Source: Syncephalis plumigaleata (Eukaryota > Zoopagomycota > Zoopagomycetes > Zoopagales > Piptocephalidaceae). Taken from it: DNA of 42,647 bases. The stretch covers positions 1 through 42,647 of the forward strand of contig JAIXMF010000087.1 in the NCBI GenBank assembly GCA_025201365.1, read 5' to 3'. Positions within the stretch are counted from its first letter, which is position 1. Every line of letters starts with the position of its first letter. This document shows, piece after piece, positions 1 to 10,960 of this stretch. The translations under genes and the position numbers were made by a program. The notes under the pieces are model-generated. The model ran no database searches, was not told where the DNA came from, and saw only the letters and a list, made by a program, of their open reading frames with translations.

Positions 1-59
1 ACGTATGAATCGAAAAGCATTGTAATTGTACAAATTACGCGATGTGTGATAAGAATAGT

Positions 60-2725
60 TCAACAACTGCTATTGAGCAACGATATGCTACGTGCTAAAT
101 CTATCCATGGTAGCGACATCGATTGTCGTTCTTGCCATTCGTATTCCAATAGGTTATACATGAGTCGTAAGTTGGGTTGTATGATCAATAAAAGACGACG
201 TGCCCTTACGAAAAAGTACGCATCGAGCAGCGATATACCCAAATACTTGATAATATAAGCAATGGTAATCGTGGCTGATCTTGACGTGCCCACTTGACAA
301 TGAACGAAAACTCGCCCATTACAAGCATTAGCTTCATCTAGTATACATAATAAATAAATAACTGAGATTCACCACTCATATCTATGATGATAGTTATTTA
401 CCTATAAAAGTGTTGCATTCGTGGAAATTATTCAGTAAATCACCGTAACCATCATCTTCAATGTTATCAACGAATTTGAAGACCATCGAACTATCAGTGT
501 GATTTGGTCGAATACCAATACTAAGAACATGCGTGACACCTAGTGCCTTTAATAGTCCAACATTATTGGCAGTGGCAATATCACCCAATAGTAGATGAGG
601 TAGTATACGTGAAGGAAACGTGCCTAGATTCATTATTCACGTTAAATTAACTAATAGCAATATAGTGACAATGAGTATGTTTACCTTCAAATTCACGGGA
701 AAAGAACCATTGAATACTTGTAGTCATAAAGGGTTTGTTGTCATCATCCGTGTCCATAATGGTGGTATTCATAGCTAGCGTGTCGGTCTGCGTGTCCGCT
801 ACTCCTTCCACTGCTTGTTCCCGTTGCATCTCCAGATGTAGCCATACCTCATCCTCGAAATCTTGTAACGGCCCACAGAACGTACCCAAATAAACATGGC
901 TGGCCGCATTGACACGTAGACATGCAGCGGGCAAACTCAATTGATGTCGTTGCATACAATAGGCCAATGCCAAAGAGGACATGTAGAGGAAGGAGTCATC
1001 GGTAAAGTCATAGTAGAGTAGTACACGTTGTGATGATGTTGTTGCTGCAGCACTAGTGCTACTAGTACGACTGGCAACTAATCGTGTAATATACCATGTT
1101 AAATCTCGTAGTTGTGTAATCATGGTAGCGCGATGATGTGGATTCCACGGTGCCACCGATAGCACGGATGGATTGTAACAGGTAGCAGTGTTGGTTGATG
1201 CTGCACCTGTTTGACACTCTAGATGTTTCTCTAGATGTTTCTCTAGATCGGCACGAACAGCCGGTAATGCATTGGATCTCACACGAATAATATGATGGAA
1301 AAAACTATTATACACTCTGTCATCGTTATTGCCGTTATTGCTTTTACTATTGGAGTTGCTAGTCGTGGTTGATTTACTACTATCATGATTACTATTATTG
1401 ACATTGTTGCTATTGTTGTTGCTATTGTTGTTCGTATGCTCATTACTATGATGATTTGTATTTACAGGACTCGTCGAATGAGATGTCTGCTTGAACGGTG
1501 ACGACAACTGAACCGGACTCACCAAGTCTGTCATCATTTCTGAATCTGTCGGTGTGTGTATACTATCGGTGGATGACTTTGATGAGGATCGTGAACTGGG
1601 AACTGCCATCTCCTGATGTCTGTCCTCATTTACAAGTGATGCAGTATCCTTGTTGAACTGCGTTATAGATACACTATCACTAACAGTAAGGTCATCATGC
1701 CCAAACTATATTCACGTAGTTGTTATTATATGTATATGTATGTATATATACAGGTATGACTTACCCATACACCTGGCGATATCTCAACGGGTGCCGCTAA
1801 TCTATACATGGATTCAGCCTCGCGTTTCATCATATCAAAGGAGGGTGACATTTCACCATTCGATTGCACGGTAACTAGATGCGGGTATTGCTGCGCCCAT
1901 TGAGTCGTTTCACCTAAATGGTATCATCATTATTAACCTCATCATCATCATTACTATTAGTAGTAGTCTTATTTGTTAGTTACCTTTATAGATCATCGTT
2001 TGACGTGGTTGCCAATCAGGTATAGCAATACGCATCTTACTGGCAAATTCCATTTGTGCCTTGACAATGCAATCGGCTACGAAATCACGTACATCACATT
2101 GATTGGTTGTCATGTTAAATTCGCCACTGCGATCGATCACTCCATCAGGGTTAACTTGGTCTCTACCGTAAACTACAATATCCGATAGACAAGCCCATAA
2201 TCCAGGCTGACCCGAGAAGTGTCGGAACTGATGTTGGAAGAATGGCAGCACTGTACGGAAATACCAGCCACGAGTTTTATGATAGGCTAACACCTGATCG
2301 ACCAGTACGGTATTAAGGAATAATGAACTGGAACTCGATGACATAATTGTTGAATCATGCTGGCTATTATCCGCATTATCGTCATTATCATCGTCATCAT
2401 TTTCCTTGTTTGATAAGGTGTCTGTAGGTACATTGCGCGATGAAGAGGGCAATTCACCAACATAAACGAGTAAAAGTGGACGTGGCAGTGGATCTTTCTC
2501 TAAAGGCATTCCTGTACCGTGCAAGTAAGGAAATATAACGCTACTTGAAGGTGGTGGGCCGCGCGTCAATAGGTTGTCTAGTATTCCTTGGAAATCAGCA
2601 TCAGTCAATAGTGGTGGCTGAACAGTTGACATGATACTGCTTGTTACAGTAGTAGTACTAGTAGCAGTGCTACTACTGAACTTCATAGTTGAAGATAAGG
2701 TGTTATCGCTTTGTTCTATCTGCAT
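60..2725 (-). CDS. PPS1: Pps1-like dual-specificity protein phosphatase
   Basis: Five exons, complement(join(60..337,402..623,685..1705,1765..1913,1984..2725)), encode 803 aa in one unbroken frame; all four introns (59-70 nt) are GT-AG. The C-terminal catalytic domain carries HCQVGTSRS at about residues 724-732, the Cys/Arg phosphate-binding loop of dual-specificity phosphatases. The preceding exon has the typical entry FPSRILPHLLLGD and an Asp-rich loop for the general acid. The N-terminal ~600 residues contain the stretch RGPPPSSSVIFPYLHG and the run EISPGVW, which I recognise from fungal Pps1 proteins; total length also matches budding-yeast Pps1 (about 800 aa). A low-complexity Asn/Ser insertion lies in exon 3. 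Known role of the family: dephosphorylation of Tyr/Ser/Thr, linked to S-phase control. The three open frames seen without splicing are exons of this one gene. It shares its upstream region with the divergent gene at 4191. Confidence 0.9.
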
Positions 2726-4190
2726 ATTAAAAATGTTTGTCTAGTGGAATATACGTTTATGCTATGAATGCAACATAGACCATTTGCCTAAATATTGATG
2801 TGTGTATAAATGAGACTGAAAGAGAGATGTGGTGGTGGTAGTGGTAAAAGTAATAGAAAGTGTACGTGTTTGTAGAGAGAGAGAGAGAAAGCAACGAAAC
2901 AGAAAGAGATCAATGTATGATCACAGTATCGTATTGAGCAACCAACACCATGGATAATTAATAATTGCAATACTACTTAGTTGTATGTGCATGAGGCTGT
3001 CAAGTTATGTACAGCTTCAATGTGAGTAATATAATTATACAAAGAGAATGCGGTTACCTAGTGGTTGGTCTAGTAGCAGTAGCAGTAGTCGATTTACATA
3101 TGCATACGTACATGCATACATACACGCATACATATATCCATGCATACATATAGACTAGCTACAACACGAATAACGCCACGTGCCTTGTCCTTGTCAGTAT
3201 TCGTGTGATAACTATTGCAGCATACGTGTTGCCTTGTGCCATTCATTATCTCTCCTCATGTGGCTTGTAGACTAGCGATAGATCATGACAGTCAGGAGAT
3301 ATGACGTCAAAGGTCAGTGGTATTAAAGAACGATGCAGTAATAATGCATTGACACAATAGCAATTACAAAGTCATGAGTTTATTACTAGGCATATGTGTT
3401 AATATGGCATAAGCATCATTAGAATTTGAATGTTAAATCGTAGATTATCAAGACAACAAGATAATAGAACAAGATGGACTATCATTATTATTATACATAG
3501 AGAGTTGGAAAAAGCCTGTAATTAACGCCATATTATTTATTTTTCATCTTTGTATGATTCTTGCTTTCTTCTTTCCTTTGCTTCTTTCTTTCTTTCTTTT
3601 GCTTCTTCTTTCAACTCTTCGTATTTAACGACATTGCATTTGTAAACAGACACTGACATACCATAATTGTTATTGTGCTGTCATTGTTCGATCTACGACA
3701 ATAGTTCGATCGACGTCTTCATCTTTACTTTTATTTCACCTTCGTTAACGCAGAGTGTCTTTTCCTATTCATTTCTCTTTCTCTCGTTCTCTCTCTCTTT
3801 ATCAAGCTCTTTCTTTTTCCATTATTAACCCCTTAGTTAAAAACTGCATGTGCATATTCACCAGTTCTCACAAAGCAGTAACAACCAGCGGCTAGAACGG
3901 CTACTAGCTAGTCTTCTTTCATCTCTCATACTCTTTATTATTCCATAGTGGTCATCTCTCTTTGGCTTGTGTCTAGCTGTTTTGATTCTTCGTGCCATTC
4001 ATTTACCGCTCGACTTATCCAACAGCTGCATACGCTACAATCCGTTGTTCCCTTATACTTGTTTGACAATCAGGGGAAATTGCTTGCATCAGTAATACAG
4101 CAGCACGTTCAATCTCACGTCGACACCACCACTACTTTTCACTAGCAATACTCACTACCCTACCCTTCTGTTCACCTTAGTGACTCGATC
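2726..4190. promoter_or_regulatory. Divergent upstream region
   Basis: No convincing gene. It separates two divergent genes, so it should hold both promoters. A GA-rich patch lies at about 2815-2910, alternating CATA/TACA repeats at 3095-3155, and a long CT-rich tract with repeated CTTT at 3545-3830, the usual appearance of a fungal core promoter and leader in front of the start at 4191. A short open frame at 3948-4145 begins with GTG and is not supported as coding. Confidence 0.5.
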
Positions 4191-5258
4191 ATGGAGCCGG
4201 GTCAGCAGGATCTAGATCGAAGTCATAGCGAATTAGTCTCGTTGGAGCAGTCTCTACTAGCATCGTTTCGCACCGCCGCTCGTTCTGTTACACAACTCTA
4301 CAAAGACGCACAACGTACACAACGATTCACTTATAGACAAGGTTACGAGCAGTGTTTACAGGATCTATTGGATTTCCTCGCCAGTCATCCTCATGTGCAA
4401 CAACGTGAAGCTGGTTTAGGCGCTGCTTCCATTCCCGCCGACGATCTTGTCAATTACGCTCAGGCTAAGCATGCCGAACTTATGGTAGAGACGGAAAAGT
4501 CGCCACCACCATCACTCTCTGCGACTGATATCGCTTCATCTGTAAGCGGTACCCATTCAACTGGCAGTGTTCAAGCTAATCCTGCTACTGCGAGTTCAAC
4601 CAATAATCACACGACATTAAGTAGCATGATATTCAATGGTGCAGATACAGTTGCACAACCATTCCAATTTGTTCCACCTTCTATGCTGCCATTAGCTACG
4701 AACAACAACACATCCACTAATATCTCATCGGGACATGCGGCACTCCCTGCTAATAGTAATAATGGAACGCCCACTACAAGTGTACCATTTAAACGCCGAC
4801 ACCCGCCTAATGAGATGAGCTTCCTTGGTCGTGACGTGGATATGTCAGACTTTGAAAGCCACGGCGCATCATTGCCCAATATGCCGTTGTCGTCGATGAG
4901 TTCAAACTTGTACGGTTCAAATGGTTCACCGGTAACTTTATCTAATGGCAATATGTTTGGACATCATGGTGGATATCATAACAACAATACTAATGGTACA
5001 CAAGTATTCTCATCTCAACAAACGAATCTACACGCTAACCATAGTCATCACAACGCGCAACATGCTAATCAGCAAGGATTACAAAATACGCCACATTCCT
5101 ACCAACAACATCATCAACATCAACATCAACGAGAACTGCAGGAACAGCAACAAGAGCAGCAAACACAGACACAACGCCATCATGGCACAATGCTGCATCA
5201 TAATCGTCCACCTGCAACGAAAAAGGTACGCTTCCGACAAGATAACTCACCATCATAA
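4191..5258 (+). CDS. HAPSTR1/TAPR1-like stress-response protein
   Basis: Single-exon frame of 355 aa starting at ATG in the context GATCATGG. Residues about 20-65 form the only ordered region: FRTAARSVTQLYKD followed by YRQGYEQCLQDLLDFL. This resembles the conserved core of animal HAPSTR1 (C16orf72, TAPR1-like family), where a helix FQNAATAVTNLYKES is followed by a Gly-Tyr turn and a second helix. In animals that protein binds the HECT ligase HUWE1 and tunes stress responses; whether this holds here is inference. The remainder is Ser/Thr/Asn/His/Gln-rich and disordered, with a basic patch PFKRRHPP and a C-terminal KKVRF that fits the RVxF consensus for docking protein phosphatase 1. The assignment rests on the first 100 residues only. 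Confidence 0.6.
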   Translation: MEPGQQDLDRSHSELVSLEQSLLASFRTAARSVTQLYKDAQRTQRFTYRQGYEQCLQDLLDFLASHPHVQQREAGLGAASIPADDLVNYAQAKHAELMVETEKSPPPSLSATDIASSVSGTHSTGSVQANPATASSTNNHTTLSSMIFNGADTVAQPFQFVPPSMLPLATNNNTSTNISSGHAALPANSNNGTPTTSVPFKRRHPPNEMSFLGRDVDMSDFESHGASLPNMPLSSMSSNLYGSNGSPVTLSNGNMFGHHGGYHNNNTNGTQVFSSQQTNLHANHSHHNAQHANQQGLQNTPHSYQQHHQHQHQRELQEQQQEQQTQTQRHHGTMLHHNRPPATKKVRFRQDNSPS

Positions 5259-6093
5259 CCGTGTGCTACTTTAATAATAATAATAATAAGGTAATCTCAG
5301 TGTTAATCCATGATGTGATCACCTTTAATCGACATATAATTACCGGTTACTTCAAGTTGCTGTACTATAGCTTGCCCTTACATACAATCATTTATTTTTG
5401 CTATCAAACTTACTGTGATTGATATATATCATCTTCATTTTTTATATAATACCTCCTTATAATAAATTTATGCTATTTGACTGTAATATTTGTATCATCA
5501 TCCATTTGTCATTTCCCTTTATGTAAAGGAGTGGAGTTTTGAAAGTATAATAGCCAATAGCAGCAGCAATAAAGTAGTACAACCGGATATCCGTGTAACA
5601 CAACAAAAAATATGCAATGCTCATGCCCCGTTGTTTCAACATTGATACTCCTTCCACCTAGAATTCTAGAATTCCATCGTTAATGATATATGTACATGTA
5701 CGATGACTCGTACTGTCTCGTTAAAGATGATGATGGATGTAAACGCGATGCAGTCATTGGAAAACGGCATTTCGGTATAATTCTAGCGACATGCATATCT
5801 ATAAATAAATACGAAACACTGCATAATCATCCAATGAGTCAGTATCGGAATGATGTTTATACGTTCCGTCATCGTAGACTCACTTTTATAGCAACATGAC
5901 TCAGAAAACCTATAAAATCCAAGGCGAATTCTAACAAGCTACTAGCCACTATCATCATCACCATCATTGCTATCAATTCACTTTGACTCTTACTTTCTAC
6001 TCAAGCGCACATCCAATCTATTGTTGTTGTAGCTTCTCGCTCACCTTTTTGTTGGTTTACTATTTCTACTTTCGAACTACTCTCGGTATAACC
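5259..6093. other. Intergenic region, includes leader of PB1 gene
   Basis: No gene supported. The first part is an AT-rich 3' region with a short TAA repeat at 5273-5288. The frame running into the next gene from 5983 opens with TTG, and its Tyr/Phe-rich reading looks like a pyrimidine-rich 5' leader, not protein. A 69-codon frame at 5690-5899 has no recognisable content. Confidence 0.5.
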
Positions 6094-6770
6094 ATGACTC
6101 AAGCTATTCCATTCAAGATCTTCTACAAGGGAACTGGACGTCTTCTCTATGTCGACAACGGTATCGATTGGAACGGTATGGCTAATAAAATAATTCTTTT
6201 ATTCCCTGAAGCTGGCAATAGTGCAGAGGATATTCAACTTTTTTACAAGGACAACGACGGTAAACCAATAGTATTTGATACATCAGACGAATTGAATAAG
6301 ATAATTCAAAGGATAAGTGAAGGAGAAGAGCAGCTCCAATTCCTTGTATGGAACAAGAATCATAAACATAAGCATCATCATAGTCATTATAGTCATCATC
6401 ATAGTCATCATTTAAATCCAAAACATTATGTTCATGGCTTTCCATGCCAGTTGATTCCAGGTAGTAGTCATCATTACAATCATCATCATCATCATCATCA
6501 TCATGGTCATCATAACTGTCACAATGGACTTGGTACTACATTATTCTATGACTATGAAGATAACAAACAACACAATGAGATAACAACGAGTAGCGAACAA
6601 GATGACTCAAATGTATCTGACAATGACAATACTATCAATTGTGAAAACAAACATAATACTAGTAATAAGGATGATCATGATTTAGAATCATGGGAGAAAG
6701 ATATTTGGATGCAAGAAACTTGTAATGATAATTCATTGCCATGTAGACCAAGTTTACCATTGTTTACAGG

Positions 6771-6801
<31 letters not shown>

Positions 6802-7086
6802 TTCCATGGACATGGTCGTGGACGTGGAAGTGGACATGGACGTGGCGGCCATCATCATCATCATCGTCATCACCAACATGGACCATGTACCAGACCATAT
6901 CAGCAAGGTCATCATCATCACCAGCATCATCATGGCGCACCACACGAACATGCAAATGGTTTCATGAATTGTAACCGAGAAGCCGCTATGCATATGTTTG
7001 GACCATTCAATCATAGACATGGACACTTTCCACATCGCGGTGGATTCGGAATGCATAATGGACGAGGTGGATTCGGCCATTGCTAG
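6094..7086 (+). CDS. PB1-domain protein with His-rich and Gly/Arg-rich tail
   Basis: 330 aa from the ATG in context ACCATGAC. Residues about 6-92 read as a PB1 domain: FKIFYKGTGRLLYV as the first strand pair, IDWNGMANKI as the helix, then IQLFYKDNDGKPIVF with the OPCA-type acidic strand (DNDGK) and a closing DELNKIIQ helix. PB1 domains form scaffold or signalling heterodimers; the acidic motif suggests it can be the acidic partner. The rest is extraordinary in composition, with runs of eight or nine His, several HHSH repeats, an acidic island (about residues 150-210) and a Gly/Arg/His tail including HGRGRGSGHGRGG. Such tails are candidates for zinc or nickel binding or condensate formation; that is inference. 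No paralogue known to me has this arrangement. Confidence 0.75.
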
Positions 7087-7465
7087 TCGTTAATACATAT
7101 ACACATACACATATGCGTGTGTTATTGGCATAGTTACCATTGCCGTTATTAATCGACATTTACATCCAATGCGAGATGTCTATTAATAAATTTATATTTA
7201 CAAAACTTACTATGTATATATTTATGTTTACATGATTATCTTTAGTATACTAATTATCGAATAAGCAAACGATTAACATGACACGTTCATCGATGTGTTA
7301 GTTCATTTTTTACTAATGCCGTGCTAACCGTTAACTAATAAATAAATGAGTGAATAAACGAATAAACGAGTAAACAAAGCAAGTGTGTTGACAAGTGTAT
7401 ACTAGGACAAAATAAAGCATCTTGATCATGATCGATTATCGAAATGCAAGCGTGTACCACTTGTA
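7087..7465. other. Convergent 3' intergenic region
   Basis: Lies between the ends of two convergent genes. AT-rich with several AATAAA-like words (around 7185, 7335-7370 and 7410), as expected for polyadenylation on both strands. Nothing else seen. Confidence 0.5.
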
Positions 7466-7869
7466 TTACTTCTTGCTCTTGTTATCCACCTCGACATAAC
7501 GCTCACAAATGCCATAGCTTGCCAGTATCCGTTTGACTTTGGTTACATGATCACCCTGTACCATGATCTCTCGTGCATCCTTTTTACCAGCCACTGGTCC
7601 AACTATCGTGTAGGATGTCAGTTGTTAGTATCAGCTAGTTTCATCTACATGGATAATCAACCAATGGGATAATCAACTACACTTGTATCACTAGTGTAAT
7701 GATGAATACGACATATTTATTTAATAAATGAGAGAATGATCTTGTAGATATACTTGTTGTTGTACTAAGGAATAATGACTTGAATGGCGTGGACACAAAA
7801 GGATCTTGCATCAATACATTCTTGACTTGAATACCTATAATATCTACTTGATGATGTCCTTGTCTTGTC
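7466..7869 (-). other. eIF2D-like SUI1 segment (last two exons)
   Basis: Two exons (7754..7869 and 7466..7602) joined across a 151-nt intron with a TACTAAC branch point read RQGHHQVDIIGIQVKNV, then FLSTTTIGPVAGKK, then EIMVQGDHVTKVKRIL and a lysine-rich end. The order STT-G-P-GKK, then (V)QG(D/N), then a short helix and a KK terminus is what I know from the C-terminal SUI1 domain of eIF2D/Tma64. The PUA and SWIB-like parts of eIF2D are absent from the window. So this is either an exon pair captured by the upstream secreted gene or the remnant end of an eIF2D gene. The family match is by eye and could be wrong. Confidence 0.5.
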
Positions 7870-9693
7870 CTGTAATCATAATGGATTAGTATGAGTATGA
7901 TTATTTGTTGGATTATTACTTACTGCTTATTTCTATCATTCAATCAATGTACGTTGTATTGTGATTAGCATACCGTAAAGGACGATTAAAACCTTGACTT
8001 ACAAGCTGTTATACACAACCATGCATGAATCATGTACCATAGCGTGGTTAGTACACCGATTCATTACGATCACGATGGTAACTTACGTCCTACCATACAG
8101 GAACAGGTGCGGATCATGTGCCATATCGTAGTTAGTATTCATTCAGTACAATCTGAATGATTACTTACACCCTATCATACGCAAGCATATGCGGATCATG
8201 TGCCATATCATAATTAGTACTCATTCAGTACAATCCGCACGGTAACTTACGCTCTATCATACACAAGCATAAGTGAATCATGTGTCATATCGTAGTTAGT
8301 ACTCATTCAGTACAACCCGAATGGTAGCTTACATCCTATCATACACAAACATACGGGAATCATGTGTCATATCGTAGTTAGCACTCATTCAGTACAATCC
8401 AAATGGCAACTTACAAACTGTTATACGCAAGCATATGTGAATCATATGTCATATCGTAGTTAGCACTCATTCAGTACAATCCAAATGATTACTTACGGTC
8501 TATCATACGCAAGCATATGTGAATCATATGTCATATCGTAGTTAGTACTCATTCAGTATACTTCGTGCGGTAACTTACCTTCTATCATACGCAAGCATAC
8601 GGGAATCATGTGTCATATCGTAGTTAGCACATCCATAAATCATGGCCAGAATGATTACTTACGGCCTATCATACGCAAGCATACATGAATCATGTGTCAT
8701 ATCATAGTTAGCACTCATTCAGTACAATCCAAATGATAACTTACGGTCTATCATACGCAAGCATATGCAGGGCATGTGTTATATCGTAATTAGTACTCAT
8801 TCAGTATACTTCGTGCGGTAACTTACCTTCTATCATACGCAAGCATACGCAAGCATACGGGAATCATGTGTCATATCATGGTTAGCGCCTCACTCATTCC
8901 AGCTAGAACGGTAACTTACGGGCTCTTGAAATGGTAATCACATATAATTTTGATTTACACTGCAATTAGCACAGTACACATTACAGTCAATGGTATAGCT
9001 TACCAGCACTCACGCTTGCTTTGACAGCTAAAATAAACATTACAATATGATTAGCATGTCAAAGCAACCATTCAATATTCATGAACTTACAAGCTTCCGC
9101 TAATCATCGGTGGACAATGAAACAATAAGCTACGATTAGTACATCAATCGACATGGCCATAGTAGTCATACGTACCACCTATTTGTGGAATAATTCCATT
9201 TGGATGGTTAGCTCATTGAATGGTATGGTCAGCATGGCATGACTACTACTTACGGCCTATTGATCCATGTACCGTGTCGATATGGCAGTATGATTAGTAG
9301 CATGTCAGGTGGTTTATTTATTTATCGGCAAACCTACGTTCGACTATCGGAATAGACACACACGCACACACATATATGAGGATTGAGCATGATTATACTG
9401 CAGTTAGCACATTGAATGGGATCATTATTACACTGACAACATACCAACTATTGACGGAATAAATGTACAAATAGTGATACAACATGGTTAATACACGGGA
9501 CATTGTGGTCAAATGGTAGACTTGCCAGCTATCGAGCAATCATTAATGAGTCAGCTAGTGTCCATTACTATCATTGTTCCTGTTGTTCCTATGACATACC
9601 ACGACGGGCCAATGCGGGCTTGGCTTCAACGGCGACCAGACTGGTGAGAGCGACAACGGCGACTGCAATAGCGATAATGGCAGAGAACTTCAT
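7466..9693 (-). CDS. Secreted micro-exon protein with eIF2D-like SUI1 end
   Basis: Proposed 23-exon gene, 438 nt coding (145 aa) in 2.2 kb. Exon 1 (9600..9693) opens with MKFSAIIAIAVAVVAL, a clear signal peptide, and ends near LARR. Then come 3-9 nt exons at 9526..9528, 9445..9447, 9338..9343, 9254..9256, 9176..9178, 9091..9099; a 24-nt exon 9004..9027; 5 nt at 8920..8924; eleven one-codon exons (8827..8829, 8745..8747, 8663..8665, 8579..8581, 8497..8499, 8415..8417, 8333..8335, 8251..8253, 8169..8171, 8087..8089, 8003..8005); 2 nt at 7924..7925; then 7754..7869 and 7466..7602. Nearly every intron has GTAAG(T/C), a CTAA branch point and an AG; intron 2 is GC-AG. The frame stays open throughout, passing two dibasic sites (ARR, ERR). 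The last two exons read as an eIF2D-type SUI1 segment. An equally in-frame choice is 9014..9027 plus 8920..8922. Transcript data are absent, so the splicing is a model. Confidence 0.6.
8003..8919 (-). repeat. 82-bp-periodic array of near-identical introns
   Basis: About eleven head-to-tail units, each one intron (mostly exactly 79 nt; 81 nt twice, 90 nt for the first) followed by a 3-nt exon. The conserved unit, read on the minus strand, runs GTAAGT, a TGTACTGAATGAGT stretch, TACTAAC or GCTAAC, TACGATATGACA, then GCTTGCGTATGATAG. Neighbouring introns differ at few positions, while the three bases between AG and GT differ in almost every unit. The first intron holds an internal duplication of GCTTGCGTAT. 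The array is not a simple satellite because splice signals are kept in every copy. Confidence 0.85.
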
Positions 9694-10415
9694 GTTGATG
9701 TTGGCCTAGCGGAATGGATAGACAGATAAACAGAATAGAACGAGAGTAGAAAGTAATGAGAGTAGAATAGAACGAGAGTATAAGGCAGTGGTATATACGA
9801 GTAGTGATAGTAGTAGCTAGAGTAGCTAGAATAGAGTAGAAGAGCGAGTATGAAAATGACAAGTCGAGTGTGTCAAAAGTGCTCGATTTATAGCCGAGAT
9901 GATGATTATGGCGGATATTGGTATAGCTGTATTGTCAATCTGCTGCTTATTGATAGTGCATTCAGTAAGCAAGTACCAATTAGATGAATGTCTGTCATGT
10001 AGTGTAACCGCATGAGCTGTCAATTGTCTGAATCCACGCATCATCGTCAGTTCAGAATGCTTCATCAATGATGACGCGTACACCTGTTACAACCATTATG
10101 ACTGGTTATATTCTATTGAGATGATTGTATTGAGCATCATTGTGTATGAATATAGATTGACACATCGAGTGCTAGTATTATGAACTGGATTAGCGTGTTC
10201 GATCTTTACATCTAAAATAACAGTTAATTGATTAAAAATGATCAACCATAATAATGAACCTCACCGATACTTGTGATATTCTTTTAGACAATAAAATGGT
10301 TCTTGTAATACCATGCGCATATCATTCGATACCATTCTGGTGTAACCATTTCTGCAGTATATGATTTCAAACTGTCGTGTACTCGTGTGTTCTCCTAACT
10401 CTTCCTTCATTTCCT
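9694..10415. promoter_or_regulatory. Divergent upstream region
   Basis: Lies between the micro-exon gene and the F-box gene, so it likely holds both promoters. Near 9715-9845 are several copies of AGAGTAGAA/AGTAATGAG-type words close to the micro-exon gene start. No gene supported; the short frames here lack coding character. Confidence 0.45.
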
Positions 10416-10927
10416 ATGAGTAAACGAATTGCGTCTAAACCTCGCTCAACGTCGGAACGGTCTACCTACACGGCGCTAAGTAGGTTATTTCGTCGACGAC
10501 AGTCATCTCCGACTATTGCCGTAAAAGCGGAGCAACCTATTTCACAATTTAACAAATTACCCGTCGAAATATTATTGAATATTGCTAATTATACACAACA
10601 TGAAGACTTGCTACAACTTTTATTTACTTGCCGTGCCGCTTACTGGCGTCTAATGGAGGTGTTCGACTGGAGGAAACGATATATCGCCGAGTATCCCATT
10701 GATGATAGACGTGAGCTGGCATGGCTACGTCAACATGTGCGGCGTTTAGTCGTGTCAGGCTCCTCTGTATCTCCGCTGGAAACATCGTCCGAATGGTTTT
10801 TCGCGTATTGTCGTCGACGTACCACCGAACGAGACATGCTACGCGGTCGCTGTTTAGAGCATTCTTTCACACTGCCCCAAGCATTCACATCGAGTATAGT
10901 TAAAACTCGGAATATCAAAAACAGCAT

Positions 10928-10960
<33 letters not shown>

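Noticed and set aside
647-2725. Two or three separate minus-strand genes (647-1609, 1976-2725, 394-633)
   Set aside because: GT-AG introns join them in a single frame into one Pps1-like protein of expected length; the ATGs at 1609 and 633 are internal or intronic.
6182-7080. Antisense frames over the His-rich gene (poly-Met, poly-Asp readings)
   Set aside because: They are shadows of the CAT/CAC repeat on the other strand.
8003-8919. 82-bp direct repeats resembling a CRISPR array
   Set aside because: Almost the whole unit is repeated and the 'spacers' would be 3 nt; every unit has donor, branch point and acceptor, and the surroundings are eukaryotic genes.
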